Source: JACQFZ01 sp045810625
GTDB lineage: Bacteria; Pseudomonadota; Gammaproteobacteria; Acidiferrobacterales; Sulfurifustaceae
Length of the DNA: 64,000 nucleotides
Direction: 5' to 3'
NCBI GenBank assembly: GCA_045810625.1
Contig: JBJMVQ010000044.1
Location: forward strand, 130,403-194,402
Shown here piece by piece: positions 17,437 through 26,936 of this stretch; within the stretch, counting starts at the first letter, position 1; each line of letters starts with the position of its first letter. The notes beneath the pieces were generated by a model. The model was given only the letters and a program-made list of their open reading frames with translations. It was not told the origin of the DNA and searched no databases. The position numbers and the translations under genes are program-made.

Positions 17437-18072
17437 TTATTCATGTTTGGGCGGTTCGTCGCTCGATTTGCTCTGGCTTCTTGCCCGCTGATTGACCTGT
17501 CCCAGTGCTCCGCCGACGCCGATCTTGGTCGGAAGCCCGCCGGGGAAATATTTGGCAGGCGTTACGGCCGACACGACGCGCACGGTGCGCGTCGCCGTCA
17601 CTTTGTCCGGCTTCTTGCCGCCGCGCAGTTCCTCCACTTCCCGCTTCGCCCCCACGAACGGACCGACCCCGGGAACGTTCTCGAAGTCGGTATTTTCGAT
17701 GCGCTTCTCCAGCTGTCGCGTCTGCGAACGAGTTTCCGCCGTCGGATCGCGGTAGGTATTGTTCGCCCAGCTCGGCCAGATCTGCGAGGCCGGCGCCGTA
17801 TTGCGGCGGCGCTTCACGTCGGGCGGCGGTGTCGGCTTTTCCGACGTCGCCTCTCTGCGTTTCTCCAACTGTTCGAGCACCGCCGGGCTGATGGTGATCG
17901 ACACTTCCGTCGGTTCGCGGCGCGGATATTCGAAGCCGGCAAAAAACCCACCGTCGCGTCTCGGCCCATAAACGAAGCCGATATTCGCGCGCTTGAATGC
18001 GCCCGACACCGAATCAACGAAGGAGTCGAAGAAGCCTTTGCGTCCCGTATTTTCGCCACCGCTGTCGCTCAT
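17437..18072 (-). CDS. unknown 211-aa protein of the T6SS unit
   Basis: Starts at an ATG with GAGG nine bases upstream. Sequence begins MSDSGGENTGRKGFFDSFVDSVSGAFKRANIG, continues with a short beta-rich stretch (FVYGPRRDGGFFAGFEYPRREPTEVSITISP), then a charged, proline-containing middle and a VPGVGPFVGAKREVEELRGGKK segment. The C-terminus is disordered and polar. I recognise no domain, signal peptide or membrane segment. Position between the HExxH gene and the methyltransferase fusion, same strand, suggests a chaperone, adaptor or cargo for the T6SS. Confidence 0.6.
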   Translation of the reverse strand: MSDSGGENTGRKGFFDSFVDSVSGAFKRANIGFVYGPRRDGGFFAGFEYPRREPTEVSITISPAVLEQLEKRREATSEKPTPPPDVKRRRNTAPASQIWPSWANNTYRDPTAETRSQTRQLEKRIENTDFENVPGVGPFVGAKREVEELRGGKKPDKVTATRTVRVVSAVTPAKYFPGGLPTKIGVGGALGQVNQRARSQSKSSDEPPKHE

Positions 18073-18182
18073 TCCGGATATCCTCTTTAGTCGCTATCGT
18101 TACTTGAAACAGTCCCGACACATGCCTTGTCATCCATTCCCGCCGCGACACGCTCCGATCCTGCATTGCTTGCCGTGTGTCT

Positions 18183-18797
18183 TTAATCCTTGAAGCGTTT
18201 TGGATCCTTCTTCCGATACGTCCGCGCCGATTTCTTCGGACTTGTATGCGGCATGTTCGGACGGATTCCGAGTTGTTTCGCGACTCTCGCCTGCGCCTTG
18301 AACGCCGAAAGCTCCTTCCGCACAACGCTCATCTTCCCGAAGAACGGATTTTTGAGCCGGTCCAAGGCGTGCTTCACTTCGTGTATCACCATATCCGGCC
18401 GCTTCGGATCGATGAGGTGCACCGTGTGCGTTTGCGGATCGTAGGCGTTGCGGAATGGGCTTTGTTTGATGGTCAGCTCGCGGTGCTGCTTCATCATGTT
18501 CGCCTTCATGACGCGCAAGATGTTTTCCACCGTGTAGCTCGGATGCAAATAGCCGTCCGGCCCGGTTGCTCGCTTCGAGAACTGTATCGCCTTCTCCCGA
18601 AGCTTTGCCTGCTGCGATGTCTCGTGTTTCTCGATCTTGGAAAATATTTTCTCCATGAGCGTGGAATTCTTGCGCGCCGTGACGATGGCCTGCACCGCTT
18701 CGGGCGATATCTGATACGAGATCCATCGCTTCGGTATTACTAGCTTTTGCATTTTGCGGCGTACCAATTCGGTACCTCCGCGCCATAGCAGATTCAT
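18183..18797 (-). CDS. HExxH (zincin-like) putative metallopeptidase, candidate T6SS effector
   Basis: A 204-aa basic protein with a strong start: GGAGG about eight bases before the ATG at 18797. Residues 119-146 read YDPQTHTVHLIDPK then DMVIHEVKHALDRL, which contains H139-E140-x-x-H143, the zinc-binding motif of zincins; E162 in RKELSAF, 19 residues on, is a good third ligand. The pattern of a short beta strand, HExxHA(x)D and a downstream ELxA(Y/F) is that of several polymorphic-toxin and phage-associated metallopeptidases. The C-terminal tail is Lys/Arg-rich. No signal peptide. It sits 28 bases after tssA in the T6SS unit, where effectors are often encoded. Activity is inferred from the motif only. 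Confidence 0.65.
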   Translation of the reverse strand: MNLLWRGGTELVRRKMQKLVIPKRWISYQISPEAVQAIVTARKNSTLMEKIFSKIEKHETSQQAKLREKAIQFSKRATGPDGYLHPSYTVENILRVMKANMMKQHRELTIKQSPFRNAYDPQTHTVHLIDPKRPDMVIHEVKHALDRLKNPFFGKMSVVRKELSAFKAQARVAKQLGIRPNMPHTSPKKSARTYRKKDPKRFKD

Positions 18798-18825
18798 CGT
18801 TCACCCTCCTACCGTCGTGCTGGGA

Positions 18826-19935
18826 CTAGTGCTCGCGCGCGCCCGACTCCGACTGCAGCCCCAACAGCTCGAAAATGTTCAGTTGTCCGCCGAACTTCAC
18901 GAACAGCTCCTGGTAGAGCTCCGCCGTGTTGAGATTGCCCCACGCCACGGCGCGTTTGATGAGATATGGCACCGGGCTGTGCGGCTCGATACGCAGGAGA
19001 TAATCCGCCGCTCGCGCCAACTGGGCATAGGCGGCCGCACGGTCGTGGATCGGTCCGTCATCGGCCGAGGCCAACTCGGCCGCCGCCTGTTCCTCGGTCG
19101 CCGTCGCAGCGTCGCGATCGAGATGCACGCCACGTTTGTGCAGCTCGGCTTCGATAAACAATTGGATTTGCTCGAGCAGCACCGCGAGCCCGTGGAGGCT
19201 CGGCGCGTCCTGCCCGCACAGCTCATCGAGCGTTCGGGTCAACTCCTCGATGGCGGCCAGCGCATCGCCGAGCTGCTCGTGCAACGCGACGTGCCATTCG
19301 CTCGCCGTGCCGGCCATGGCCGTCGCATATTCGAGCGCGTTAACACCCTCGGCCGCTTCCGGCGCCTGGCCGTTCAGCGCCGCGCGCCGCTGCTCCGCCC
19401 GCCGCGCCTGCTCCCAATCGGCCCAATTCAGCTCACGCTCCTCGCGTCCCGCCTGCGTTATCGGCACGAGGCGCAGCACCGGCAGCAACTTCTCGTTCGC
19501 CCAATGGATGACGTTGATGCGGTACTCGATGTCGGCGCCGTCCGCGCGCGGATAGAGCTGTTCCCACCACAGCCGGCAGAGCCGCTCGATCAATACCAGA
19601 CACGGCGCCACGCCCGCAAAGCCGTCGCGGTTGATCTGCGCTTCGAGCAGCCAGACGGCGAGCTGCAGATCCTTGCTCTTCTGCGCGAGCGCCTGCACCG
19701 CGAGCGCCGCGACTTTGTCCCAGTCGGCGCGCTTGAGCTCGCGTTCCCAGGGTCCGAGCGGAAGCGTGGGATCGTCCTGGCGGCGCGCTTCCTGAATCGT
19801 GCGGTACACGCCGTTGCCGCGCAGGCTCTGTCCGCCCGGATGCGCGGCATCGATCGGCGCGAGCAGCTGGTCGAACGCGACGCCGAAGCGCTGCGTGAAG
19901 TATTGTTGAGCTTTGATATCGATGTCGTGGCGCAT
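18826..19935 (-). CDS. tssA: T6SS baseplate/cap protein TssA
   Basis: A 369-aa protein with an N-terminal ImpA_N region: GNGVYRTIQEARR, LPLGPWERELKRADWDKVAALAVQALAQKSKDLQLAVWLLEAQINRDGF and PCLVLIERLCRLWWEQLYPRADGADIEYRINVIHWANEKLL are all diagnostic. The C-terminal third is helical and would form the multimer. TssA primes sheath and tube assembly and may follow its distal end. It starts six bases after tssM ends. It is at the downstream end of the core gene set. Confidence 0.92.
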   Translation of the reverse strand: MRHDIDIKAQQYFTQRFGVAFDQLLAPIDAAHPGGQSLRGNGVYRTIQEARRQDDPTLPLGPWERELKRADWDKVAALAVQALAQKSKDLQLAVWLLEAQINRDGFAGVAPCLVLIERLCRLWWEQLYPRADGADIEYRINVIHWANEKLLPVLRLVPITQAGREERELNWADWEQARRAEQRRAALNGQAPEAAEGVNALEYATAMAGTASEWHVALHEQLGDALAAIEELTRTLDELCGQDAPSLHGLAVLLEQIQLFIEAELHKRGVHLDRDAATATEEQAAAELASADDGPIHDRAAAYAQLARAADYLLRIEPHSPVPYLIKRAVAWGNLNTAELYQELFVKFGGQLNIFELLGLQSESGAREH

Positions 19936-19941
19936 GGACGT

Positions 19942-22900
19942 TTACCAGACGGTGGGCGCGTACGCCGGGAACGTGCGCGGCGGCCTGAGCGAAATGGCGG
20001 TTTGCGTTTTCGGATCGAGACCGTAGAACTTGAGACCGAGATAAACGCGGGCCTCGCCCGCTGCCGTCGTTTCTTCGCCCTGCTTCGCGTGCGTCGGCAC
20101 GCGGAATTCGAGCAGCACGGTCCCCGGATCGGCGGGATCGAAACGCGGCGCCGCCATCGGCACGTGCTGCTGCATGAGCCGGAGCAATGCCCACGGCCCT
20201 TCGCTAGTGAACGCGGCGGTATTCCGATCGACGTGCAGATCGCTCTGTTGCGCATCGGGCTGCGGGACGACGGCGGCGAGATCCGCCCAGATCAGCTCGA
20301 AGGTCACCGGCTGCCCGTAACGCCATTCGATTTCGCTGCGGCCGTTCGGAAAGCTGGCGGATCGATCCCCGGTGCCCAAGCGCCAGCTGACGATGTTCTG
20401 CGCACCCGCCGACTGCCGCGGTTGCAGGCGGAACTCGACCTTCACGCGCAACGCCGGCGCGCTGTCGGAGGCGAGATTCGGGCCGAAGAAGCCCGCGACC
20501 TGATCGAGCTGTTCGAGAAACGCCGCGACATCCGCAGACCCGTCCGCACGCAGCGCCGCAACGCGCGTGCGCAGGGCATCGCGGCTCTGCATGTAATCGC
20601 GGAAGAAGGCGCGCATCGCCGCAACCGAGGCGTCCGATCCTTGTATCGGACCGAATGGAAAGCGCCCTGCCAGGTCGGCCGCAAATTGCTGTGCCAGCGC
20701 GTGGTATTGCGTGTGGACGGCGGCGCGCGTGTGATCGCGGCAAAGCCACTGCGCCTGACGCTCCGCGCTTCGACGACGCCGCGAGAACAGGTCGTTACCG
20801 TACGGCGCCGGCCCATACGCCGCCAGCGTTTGATCGCAATCGCCGGCGGTAAGCCGCGCGAGCTGCTTGCCGAAAAAATCGTGCAGCAGCGCCACCTGTC
20901 CGTTCGGCACTTTGAATTGCACATAGCGGTTCAGCTCTTGAACGGTGGCGTCCCAATAGCCGCCGCTCTCCGCGGGGAGCGGCGCGTCGCTCACCCCTTC
21001 GGTGTTCTTCAGCAACGCCACGAACGGCGCGGCATACGTGGCGAGCACCTGAACGCGGTTCAGCTGCCGATCGAGATAGTCCTTGATCTGCGGCTCGCCG
21101 GCGAACGCGAACAGCAACGCCGCCGGATCGTCGTTACCGCCGCCGCTCGCCGTCGGGTCGTAAAGGCCGCCGGCCTCGCTCAGATTTTGAATCGTGCGCA
21201 GCGCATACAGCGCATAATTGCGCGCGCACTGCGTAACGCGCGCCTGACTCGCGTCGAAACCCAGCTGCCGATACATGCCGAGCACCCAGAGCAGCGACTC
21301 GAGCGTGCGCGCCAGGTCCCCCGACTGTTGCTCCAGCTGCTGGTCGCCTGTCGAGAGCGAGTCGACCGCGGCAACCGCGCGCGCGCCATCGGAGCCGGCG
21401 CGCCGCTGCGCATGGTTGAGCGTCTCGTCCAGCACGCTCTGCAATTGACGCCGCGCGAGCCGTACATAAAGCGGGCGTGTCGCGGCATCCGGCGCGGTCG
21501 TCCGCGCGAACTGTTGATACTCCCGTATGAAAGCGGCTGCTTCGCCGAGATCGGACGCGCGCCAGCCGTTTAGCGGCGCTTGGCATACGAACGTCTCGCG
21601 CGGCGTGAGCTGCATGAAGTCGAGCGCGATGACGCGCTTGACGCCATCGGCCTCCGCCGCCAGCGCGGGCGCGAGCTCGAAGCGATCCTTCCCCCGGCGA
21701 AACAATACGCCGTGAGGCGCAACGTGAAGCTCGGCGAGCCGCCGCACCGAAGGGTCGTAGCAAGGCGCGCGATCGAAGTGATGCGCCAGCTCGGTGAGCC
21801 GGGCGTCATAGCCATACTGCCGGCGGAGATCGTGCAAGGCCGGCTCGAGCCACTGCGCGACGGCACGGCACGGGTTGTTCTGTTCGTTCGCCGCGAGCCA
21901 CTCCTGCCGCATCCGTTCCAGCCAGCGATCGAAACGCTGCGTGTTCGCGAGAATCGGCGCCTGCTCGCGATTGAGTGCGTCGAGCAACGTCGCGCCCGCA
22001 TCGATTTGCCGGTCGATCTCGCGGCGCACCTGATCCGTCTGTGCCTCGATGCGTCGGCCGATGCTCGCTCGCAGATCGAGCGGTAGCTCGAGTGGGCGGC
22101 GATACTCGACATGCGCGAGCGCCTCGCGATGCTGACCACGGCGCTGATGCACGGCCGCCGGCAGCGGATCGCCGTATACGTATTGAGCGAGCTGGTCGAA
22201 GCGGTCGAGCAGCTCATCGGCCTGGTCGCTCGACGCGTACATGACGAGACGATTGAAATGCGCGAGGTTTCGCTCGAACGTCGCGACGCGGTCGATGTAA
22301 TCGCGCAGATTGTCGCGTTCCTCAATGGGCGCTTCGTCCGATTGCGCGCGGCCCATCGGCTCGGCGAGCAACCGGCGCGCGTGCTGCTCCAGATGACACG
22401 CGAGGCTCGGGAAGATCACCTCCTCGAACGCTTTGTCCGCCACCAGCTGGATCTCGCGCTCGGATATGTGACGATCGACCCACGACGCCGGAATCGCAGC
22501 GAAGGTCAGGCTCACATCGAGGCTGGATATGTTGGCGAGCAGGTCGTACACCGTCTCCTTGTCGATACAGCCGCCGGCGGCGTGCGACAGCCGTTGCGGA
22601 TGCTCGATGAGGTCGAGCGAAGCGATGCCGGCGCCGACCTGGCTGTGGAGCCGCACGCCGGCGTGCGCCAGCGCGAGGCACAGGAGCGCGAAGGCGCCGG
22701 CTGCGCCGATCTGCAGCCGCCGAATCAGCCGATGACGCGACCACAACGCCTGGCGGATAGGCCGCGCCAGATTCGGCTCGGCGTAGATCTTCTCCTCGAA
22801 CAGCCGATCGACGAAGGCGAGGTCGCTACGCGGCGCGGGCAAGCTCGCGCCCTCGGCGGCGACGCTTCCGGTGAAGTACACGCCGCGGAAAAACGAATTC

Positions 22901-23889
22901 GCGTGATACGCGCTCGCCCGAAACACCTGCGCGAGCACCGCGCGCAATCGCGGCGTCAGCTCGCGAAAGCGCTGCGGGAAGAGGAAAAATTCGTCCGCCT
23001 GCCCGATATCGCGGTCGCCGGCGGCCGCCTGCAATTGCAGGCGCTTGAGCGCGCGTCCCATCTCGTCGAACGCTTCATCGAGCCACTCCGGCACAAACGT
23101 GCTCTCGACCGAATACGGATTCGACCACCCGAACATCTCGCGCAAGCGCTGGTCCGGCTGCGCTTTCCAAAACGCGCCGAATCCCGGCACGGTGTCGCAC
23201 TGCGTGACGATCACGTACACGGGCAATGCAAACTCGAAGCGCTCTTGCACGTCCCACAAGAGCGCATGGCAGCGCGTCGCTAATCGCTGCGCGTCCGCCG
23301 CCGAGCCGGTCAGCAGCGTGCGCGCCGAGATCGTGAGCACCAAGCCGTCGAGCGCGCGTTCGGGGCGATAGTCGACCAGATGCCGCAGCAGCTCTCTCCA
23401 GCGACGGTGCGCGGCGGTATCATCCGCGGCGAACGACGCGTCGCTGTCGACGTCGATGGACAGACCGCGGTCGTGGAAATGCCAACCCGTGCCGGCGATC
23501 GGCAACTTCTCTTCCGCCGCCGTTAGCCGCACCCGCCGACCGGTCGTGATCGAAGCAAGCGCACTGGTCTTGCCGCTCCCCACTTCGCCGCAGACCAGAA
23601 TCCACGGCACGGCATAGCGCCACTCGCGCCGCTCGCTCAGGTAGCGCAACGCGTGCGCCGCTTGCGCGATCCGGTCGCGGAGCGTGCGCCATACGCCGCG
23701 TGCCTGCACTCGTGCATCGACGACGCCGGTCAGCACGGGGCGGCGTGGCGGCTTGCGTGCGCGCACGACCAGCCACATGGCGGCGACGCCGGCCAGCACC
23801 CCGAGCGCGAGCAGGATCAGGAGCGGGCCCGCTCCGTCGGCACTCAGCGCAGCCAGCACGGGAGCGCGGTCAGCCACCGAGCACCTCAT
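19942..23889 (-). CDS. tssM: T6SS membrane complex protein TssM (IcmF)
   Basis: A 1315-aa protein. Transmembrane helix at about 22-44 (PLLILLALGVLAGVAAMWLVV), a Walker A motif GEVGSGKTSA at 101-110, then the IcmF cytoplasmic NTPase-like domain, a further membrane segment near LQIGAAGAFALLCLALAHAGV, and a long periplasmic region ending in the TssM C-terminal beta domain that contacts TssJ (DLAAVVPQPDAQQSDLHVDRN, LEFRVPTHAKQGE). Length is in the family's normal range. Its start overlaps the end of tssL by about 20 bases; a GTG at 23877 is an alternative start. With TssL and TssJ it forms the trans-envelope complex. Confidence 0.95.
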   Translation of the reverse strand: MRCSVADRAPVLAALSADGAGPLLILLALGVLAGVAAMWLVVRARKPPRRPVLTGVVDARVQARGVWRTLRDRIAQAAHALRYLSERREWRYAVPWILVCGEVGSGKTSALASITTGRRVRLTAAEEKLPIAGTGWHFHDRGLSIDVDSDASFAADDTAAHRRWRELLRHLVDYRPERALDGLVLTISARTLLTGSAADAQRLATRCHALLWDVQERFEFALPVYVIVTQCDTVPGFGAFWKAQPDQRLREMFGWSNPYSVESTFVPEWLDEAFDEMGRALKRLQLQAAAGDRDIGQADEFFLFPQRFRELTPRLRAVLAQVFRASAYHANSFFRGVYFTGSVAAEGASLPAPRSDLAFVDRLFEEKIYAEPNLARPIRQALWSRHRLIRRLQIGAAGAFALLCLALAHAGVRLHSQVGAGIASLDLIEHPQRLSHAAGGCIDKETVYDLLANISSLDVSLTFAAIPASWVDRHISEREIQLVADKAFEEVIFPSLACHLEQHARRLLAEPMGRAQSDEAPIEERDNLRDYIDRVATFERNLAHFNRLVMYASSDQADELLDRFDQLAQYVYGDPLPAAVHQRRGQHREALAHVEYRRPLELPLDLRASIGRRIEAQTDQVRREIDRQIDAGATLLDALNREQAPILANTQRFDRWLERMRQEWLAANEQNNPCRAVAQWLEPALHDLRRQYGYDARLTELAHHFDRAPCYDPSVRRLAELHVAPHGVLFRRGKDRFELAPALAAEADGVKRVIALDFMQLTPRETFVCQAPLNGWRASDLGEAAAFIREYQQFARTTAPDAATRPLYVRLARRQLQSVLDETLNHAQRRAGSDGARAVAAVDSLSTGDQQLEQQSGDLARTLESLLWVLGMYRQLGFDASQARVTQCARNYALYALRTIQNLSEAGGLYDPTASGGGNDDPAALLFAFAGEPQIKDYLDRQLNRVQVLATYAAPFVALLKNTEGVSDAPLPAESGGYWDATVQELNRYVQFKVPNGQVALLHDFFGKQLARLTAGDCDQTLAAYGPAPYGNDLFSRRRRSAERQAQWLCRDHTRAAVHTQYHALAQQFAADLAGRFPFGPIQGSDASVAAMRAFFRDYMQSRDALRTRVAALRADGSADVAAFLEQLDQVAGFFGPNLASDSAPALRVKVEFRLQPRQSAGAQNIVSWRLGTGDRSASFPNGRSEIEWRYGQPVTFELIWADLAAVVPQPDAQQSDLHVDRNTAAFTSEGPWALLRLMQQHVPMAAPRFDPADPGTVLLEFRVPTHAKQGEETTAAGEARVYLGLKFYGLDPKTQTAISLRPPRTFPAYAPTVW

Positions 23890-24628
23890 TGAAGCGGCTG
23901 ATGAGCAGCATCCAAACGATCGTCGAGAGTACGACGTACGTCAAAGCGATCAGCGCTCCCCAGCGGTACCAGCGCGCGAGCGGCGCCAGGCGCTCCCCAC
24001 GCGCTTCGCTTACGCGGTACTGATACGCTTGCGGGAAACCCGGCTGCGCGCGCAGCATCCCGTGGCCCGCTCCGATGAAGCGGATCAGCTTCTCGCGATA
24101 GCTCTTTAAGACGAGCGCGCCATGTGCGCCCCGATACTGCCCTTTGAAGCCGAGTTGAAGGGCGATCAGGAACACGGCGGCGAGATCCTCCTGCAACGCG
24201 CTCTGGACGCGCGACGCGAGTAGCCGATCCGTTTGCAGGAAAAAATCGCGGCCGGCGTTGTCCGATTGAAACAACGCGCGCTCGATCACGTAGTGCTGCC
24301 AGAAGGCGCGTCCGGGCCAATCGACTTCGAGGATAAAAATCTCATCGGCGAGCGCCGCCATCGCGTACTGCGCGATGCGATACGCCTCGATTTCCGCTTC
24401 GGTTCCGGTCTCGCGCACGATCCGGGCCTGCTGCTGCAGTCGCTGCTTCAGTCGTTGCCCGACCATCGCCGCGAGATCGTTGCCATTCAGGGCGACGGGT
24501 TCTTTGCCGCCGGCGAGATAGAGCGGCAAACGGCCCTCGCGAATCGCGAGCTTCAGCCGCGCGATTTCTTCGTAAAACTCTGCGAAGCGTGCGAGCAGCG
24601 ACGACGGCTTGTCGGGCGCGTCAGCCAT
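23870..24628 (-). CDS. tssL: T6SS membrane complex protein TssL (DotU)
   Basis: From the ATG at 24628 (MADAPDKPSSLLARFAEFYEEIARLKLAI) a 252-aa protein. It shows the DotU core: AQYAMAALADEIFILEVDWPGRAFWQHYVIERALFQSDNAGRDFFLQTD, then VFLIALQLGFKGQYRG, and a single C-terminal transmembrane helix (WGALIALTYVVLSTIVWMLLI), as usual for a tail-anchored TssL. There is no peptidoglycan-binding OmpA extension. Its start overlaps the end of tssK by eight bases, indicating translational coupling. Confidence 0.94.
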   Translation of the reverse strand: MADAPDKPSSLLARFAEFYEEIARLKLAIREGRLPLYLAGGKEPVALNGNDLAAMVGQRLKQRLQQQARIVRETGTEAEIEAYRIAQYAMAALADEIFILEVDWPGRAFWQHYVIERALFQSDNAGRDFFLQTDRLLASRVQSALQEDLAAVFLIALQLGFKGQYRGAHGALVLKSYREKLIRFIGAGHGMLRAQPGFPQAYQYRVSEARGERLAPLARWYRWGALIALTYVVLSTIVWMLLISRFNEVLGG

Positions 24629-26033
24629 TAGCCACCGCGCGCGGCGCGACCGCCGCATTTTTGCCGTTGCCATTCGGCAGATACAGCACGATCGCCGCCG
24701 GCGCGGTCGCATCCGCCGCGCCCTGAACGTGCATCGGCACGCCCGGTTGAATGACCGGCACGAGCTTGCCGTCCTGCTCGATCGGCTGGTTCACGATCTC
24801 GTAAAGCAGCCCGCTTCCGGCGTTGAGTCCAGGCACCTGCCCCGGCGTCAGCGCGCGCACACGCGCTCCCGGCAACCGGCGCTGGCGCAACAGCGGCATC
24901 ATCGGCGCGGCTCCGATGCACGCACGGTTCAGCCACTGCGCGAGCGCCTGCGGCGTCTGCCCTTGCGCAGGCTTGAGCTCGACGATCAGCCGTTCGCTGC
25001 GCACCTGCGATCCGAGCGCCGTGACGAAGAGGTCGTCCGCCTTGCGCTCGAACACGATCGCTTCGTACGCCGCGTTCAATCGCGCCAGAACCGTGTTGAC
25101 GTGGCGCAGCGCCTTGTAAAAACCGGGTGCGACGTTGTCGTGACGATAGGTGTCGAGCAACATCGGGATCGGGTCGGCGGCGATGCCGGCCATTTGACCG
25201 AGCAGCTGCGCGAGCGCGACGTAGAGCGCGAATGGATGCGCGGCGCCGGAACGGACGAGTACTTCGAACGCGGGCAGCGCCGTGACCAACCGGCGCACGA
25301 CGCGGTGCTGCGCCGCGCTGCCGTTCGCGACCGGCGTTTCGCCGTCGACGATCCCGAGCAGCTCCTTCGCTTTGGCGCGAATGCGCGTCGCGAGCAGCTC
25401 GAGTTGTGCGGCCAGCGCCGCATCGCCGAGAAAGCGCGATGCGCCGATCCGCAGCAGCGGCGGATGATAGTCCGTCAGATCGAAGTGCCCGCCGAGATCG
25501 CGCCGCAGCTGCAGCAGCGGCATCGCGACGTATTTCGCCGGTATCCGGTCGCCGGCCAGAAGACCCAGCCGCGGACGCAGCCGGCCGACTTCGATGCGCG
25601 CTTCGCCCGTGTTCTCGTCCAGTTCCAGGGCGCCGGCGACCGAGTCGTAGCGCTGAATCGAGCTCGCGCGGCTCGCCGCTCCCTCGGTACGAACCGGTAC
25701 GACGACGTGCACCGTGAGCGGCCGGTTTTCGCGCGCCACCGCGTCCGCGGACACATCGAGCACGAGCGCATCGTCCTGCCCCGGCGCGGGGTACTGAACT
25801 ACGAGCCCGTCCGGCATGACCGCGTGCAGCGACAGCACCCGGACATTGCCGGCGCGCAACGCGTCGTTATCGAGCTTCAGATCGAAAATGCCCCAGTAGT
25901 ACGGCTCGAGCTGCGCCATCTGGTGCGCCAACAACGCGTGCCAATAGATGTCGTTTTGCTGAAAATGCTGCGGCGCGAGCAGCATGCCCTCGGACCACTG
26001 CAGCGCTTCGGGTACGCGTCCACCGTTGCTCAT
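24621..26033 (-). CDS. tssK: T6SS baseplate protein TssK
   Basis: A protein of about 470 residues with the family's N-terminal signature EALQWSEGMLLAPQHFQQNDIYWHALLAHQM and the expected receptor-binding-protein-like C-terminal domain. TssK links the baseplate wedges to the TssJLM membrane complex. Two starts are possible: the ATG at 26033, used here (AGAGG nine bases upstream), and a GTG at 26057. Next gene tssL overlaps its 3' end. Confidence 0.94.
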   Translation of the reverse strand: MSNGGRVPEALQWSEGMLLAPQHFQQNDIYWHALLAHQMAQLEPYYWGIFDLKLDNDALRAGNVRVLSLHAVMPDGLVVQYPAPGQDDALVLDVSADAVARENRPLTVHVVVPVRTEGAASRASSIQRYDSVAGALELDENTGEARIEVGRLRPRLGLLAGDRIPAKYVAMPLLQLRRDLGGHFDLTDYHPPLLRIGASRFLGDAALAAQLELLATRIRAKAKELLGIVDGETPVANGSAAQHRVVRRLVTALPAFEVLVRSGAAHPFALYVALAQLLGQMAGIAADPIPMLLDTYRHDNVAPGFYKALRHVNTVLARLNAAYEAIVFERKADDLFVTALGSQVRSERLIVELKPAQGQTPQALAQWLNRACIGAAPMMPLLRQRRLPGARVRALTPGQVPGLNAGSGLLYEIVNQPIEQDGKLVPVIQPGVPMHVQGAADATAPAAIVLYLPNGNGKNAAVAPRAVANG

Positions 26034-26072
26034 TCCTTGCCACCTCTGTGTCGGCACACCTTCGCTTCTCGA

Positions 26073-26537
26073 TCACTCATCGCGATACTCGATCGCCGCG
26101 GGCTTCAGGCGGATCAATGCATGCTTCGCGTCGGTCAGGTTCAGCGCGACCTGTCCTTCTTCCGCGATATAGTTTGCGTAGGCCATCACGCGTAGCGCGT
26201 GTTGGCTTCTCTTCGGCAGCGCGACCTTCAATGCGTACGCGGGCGGGAGCTGCAGTTCGACCACGTCGAATGCGCGCGGCGAGACGGTGCGCAATGCGGC
26301 CTTCCCCTGGAACCATGCCGGCCCGGTTTTCGGAAGTAACTCCATCACCGCCGTGTCGTACACGAACACGACGTCGAGTGCCGTGGCGCTGTTGCGGTTG
26401 GCGCCCGGCTCCGCGATTACCTCGATTGCCGAGAGGCGTGTCGTCGGCGGACCCTTTGCAAGCAAGCCGCATGCGCCCACGACAATCGCGACGACGAGAG
26501 CCAATATGCACCAAACCGTTTTCGCGATCCGATTCAT
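26073..26537 (-). CDS. tssJ: T6SS outer-membrane lipoprotein TssJ
   Basis: A 154-aa lipoprotein with signal and lipobox VVGAC (Cys at residue 23). The mature domain has the TssJ transthyretin-like features: RLSAIEVIAEPGANRNSATALDVVFVYD, LPKTGPAWFQGK, FDVVELQLPPAYALKVALPKR, HALRVMAYAN. Its ATG overlaps the stop of the DUF4150 gene (TGATG), so it is coupled to it. TssJ anchors TssM to the outer membrane. Confidence 0.88.
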   Translation of the reverse strand: MNRIAKTVWCILALVVAIVVGACGLLAKGPPTTRLSAIEVIAEPGANRNSATALDVVFVYDTAVMELLPKTGPAWFQGKAALRTVSPRAFDVVELQLPPAYALKVALPKRSQHALRVMAYANYIAEEGQVALNLTDAKHALIRLKPAAIEYRDE

Positions 26538-26932
26538 CACACCATCGTCATGACGCGAAACTGTCCCGGCACGATCGTTATCCCGGGTGCATTCGGCAGC
26601 ATGCCGTTTTGCGCGGTGATCGAGGTGAGCCGCGTCGCCGGCGCGCAACCGAAAATCGTCTTCGCGCTCCCTTGCACGGTTCGGCCGGGACCGACGACCG
26701 TGCTCGAAATGAGACCGGTCGCGACGCCCGCTTCGTCGCCGTTCGACACCGGCGCCGTGCTGAAAAGATTGAGCGCCATGCCGCCGCCGATGATGAGGTT
26801 CGGCACCATCGGGAGCCGCGCGCTCGGCATTAGGTTCGGAAACGGCGTCGGCACCGGCCCCGCCGGCGTCGGTACTTTGCACACATCCGGGAACGCGAGA
26901 CTCATAACCGTCGTCATGACGTCGGCAAACAT
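26537..26932 (-). CDS. DUF4150 PAAR-like spike-tip protein
   Basis: A 131-aa protein beginning MFADVMTTVMSLAFPDVCKVPTPAGPVPTPFPNLM, with VPNLIIGGGMALNLFSTAPVSNGDEAG and further Gly/Pro-rich strands. The DVCKVPTP-x-GPVP-x-PFPN motif is diagnostic of DUF4150, the PAAR-like family that caps VgrG and often recruits effectors. The start at 26932 is preferred over 26962 because it lies just after the DUF3540 stop and matches the family N-terminus. It belongs to the VgrG-loading module between vgrG and tssJ. Confidence 0.9.
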   Translation of the reverse strand: MFADVMTTVMSLAFPDVCKVPTPAGPVPTPFPNLMPSARLPMVPNLIIGGGMALNLFSTAPVSNGDEAGVATGLISSTVVGPGRTVQGSAKTIFGCAPATRLTSITAQNGMLPNAPGITIVPGQFRVMTMV

Positions 26933-26936
26933 GGCA

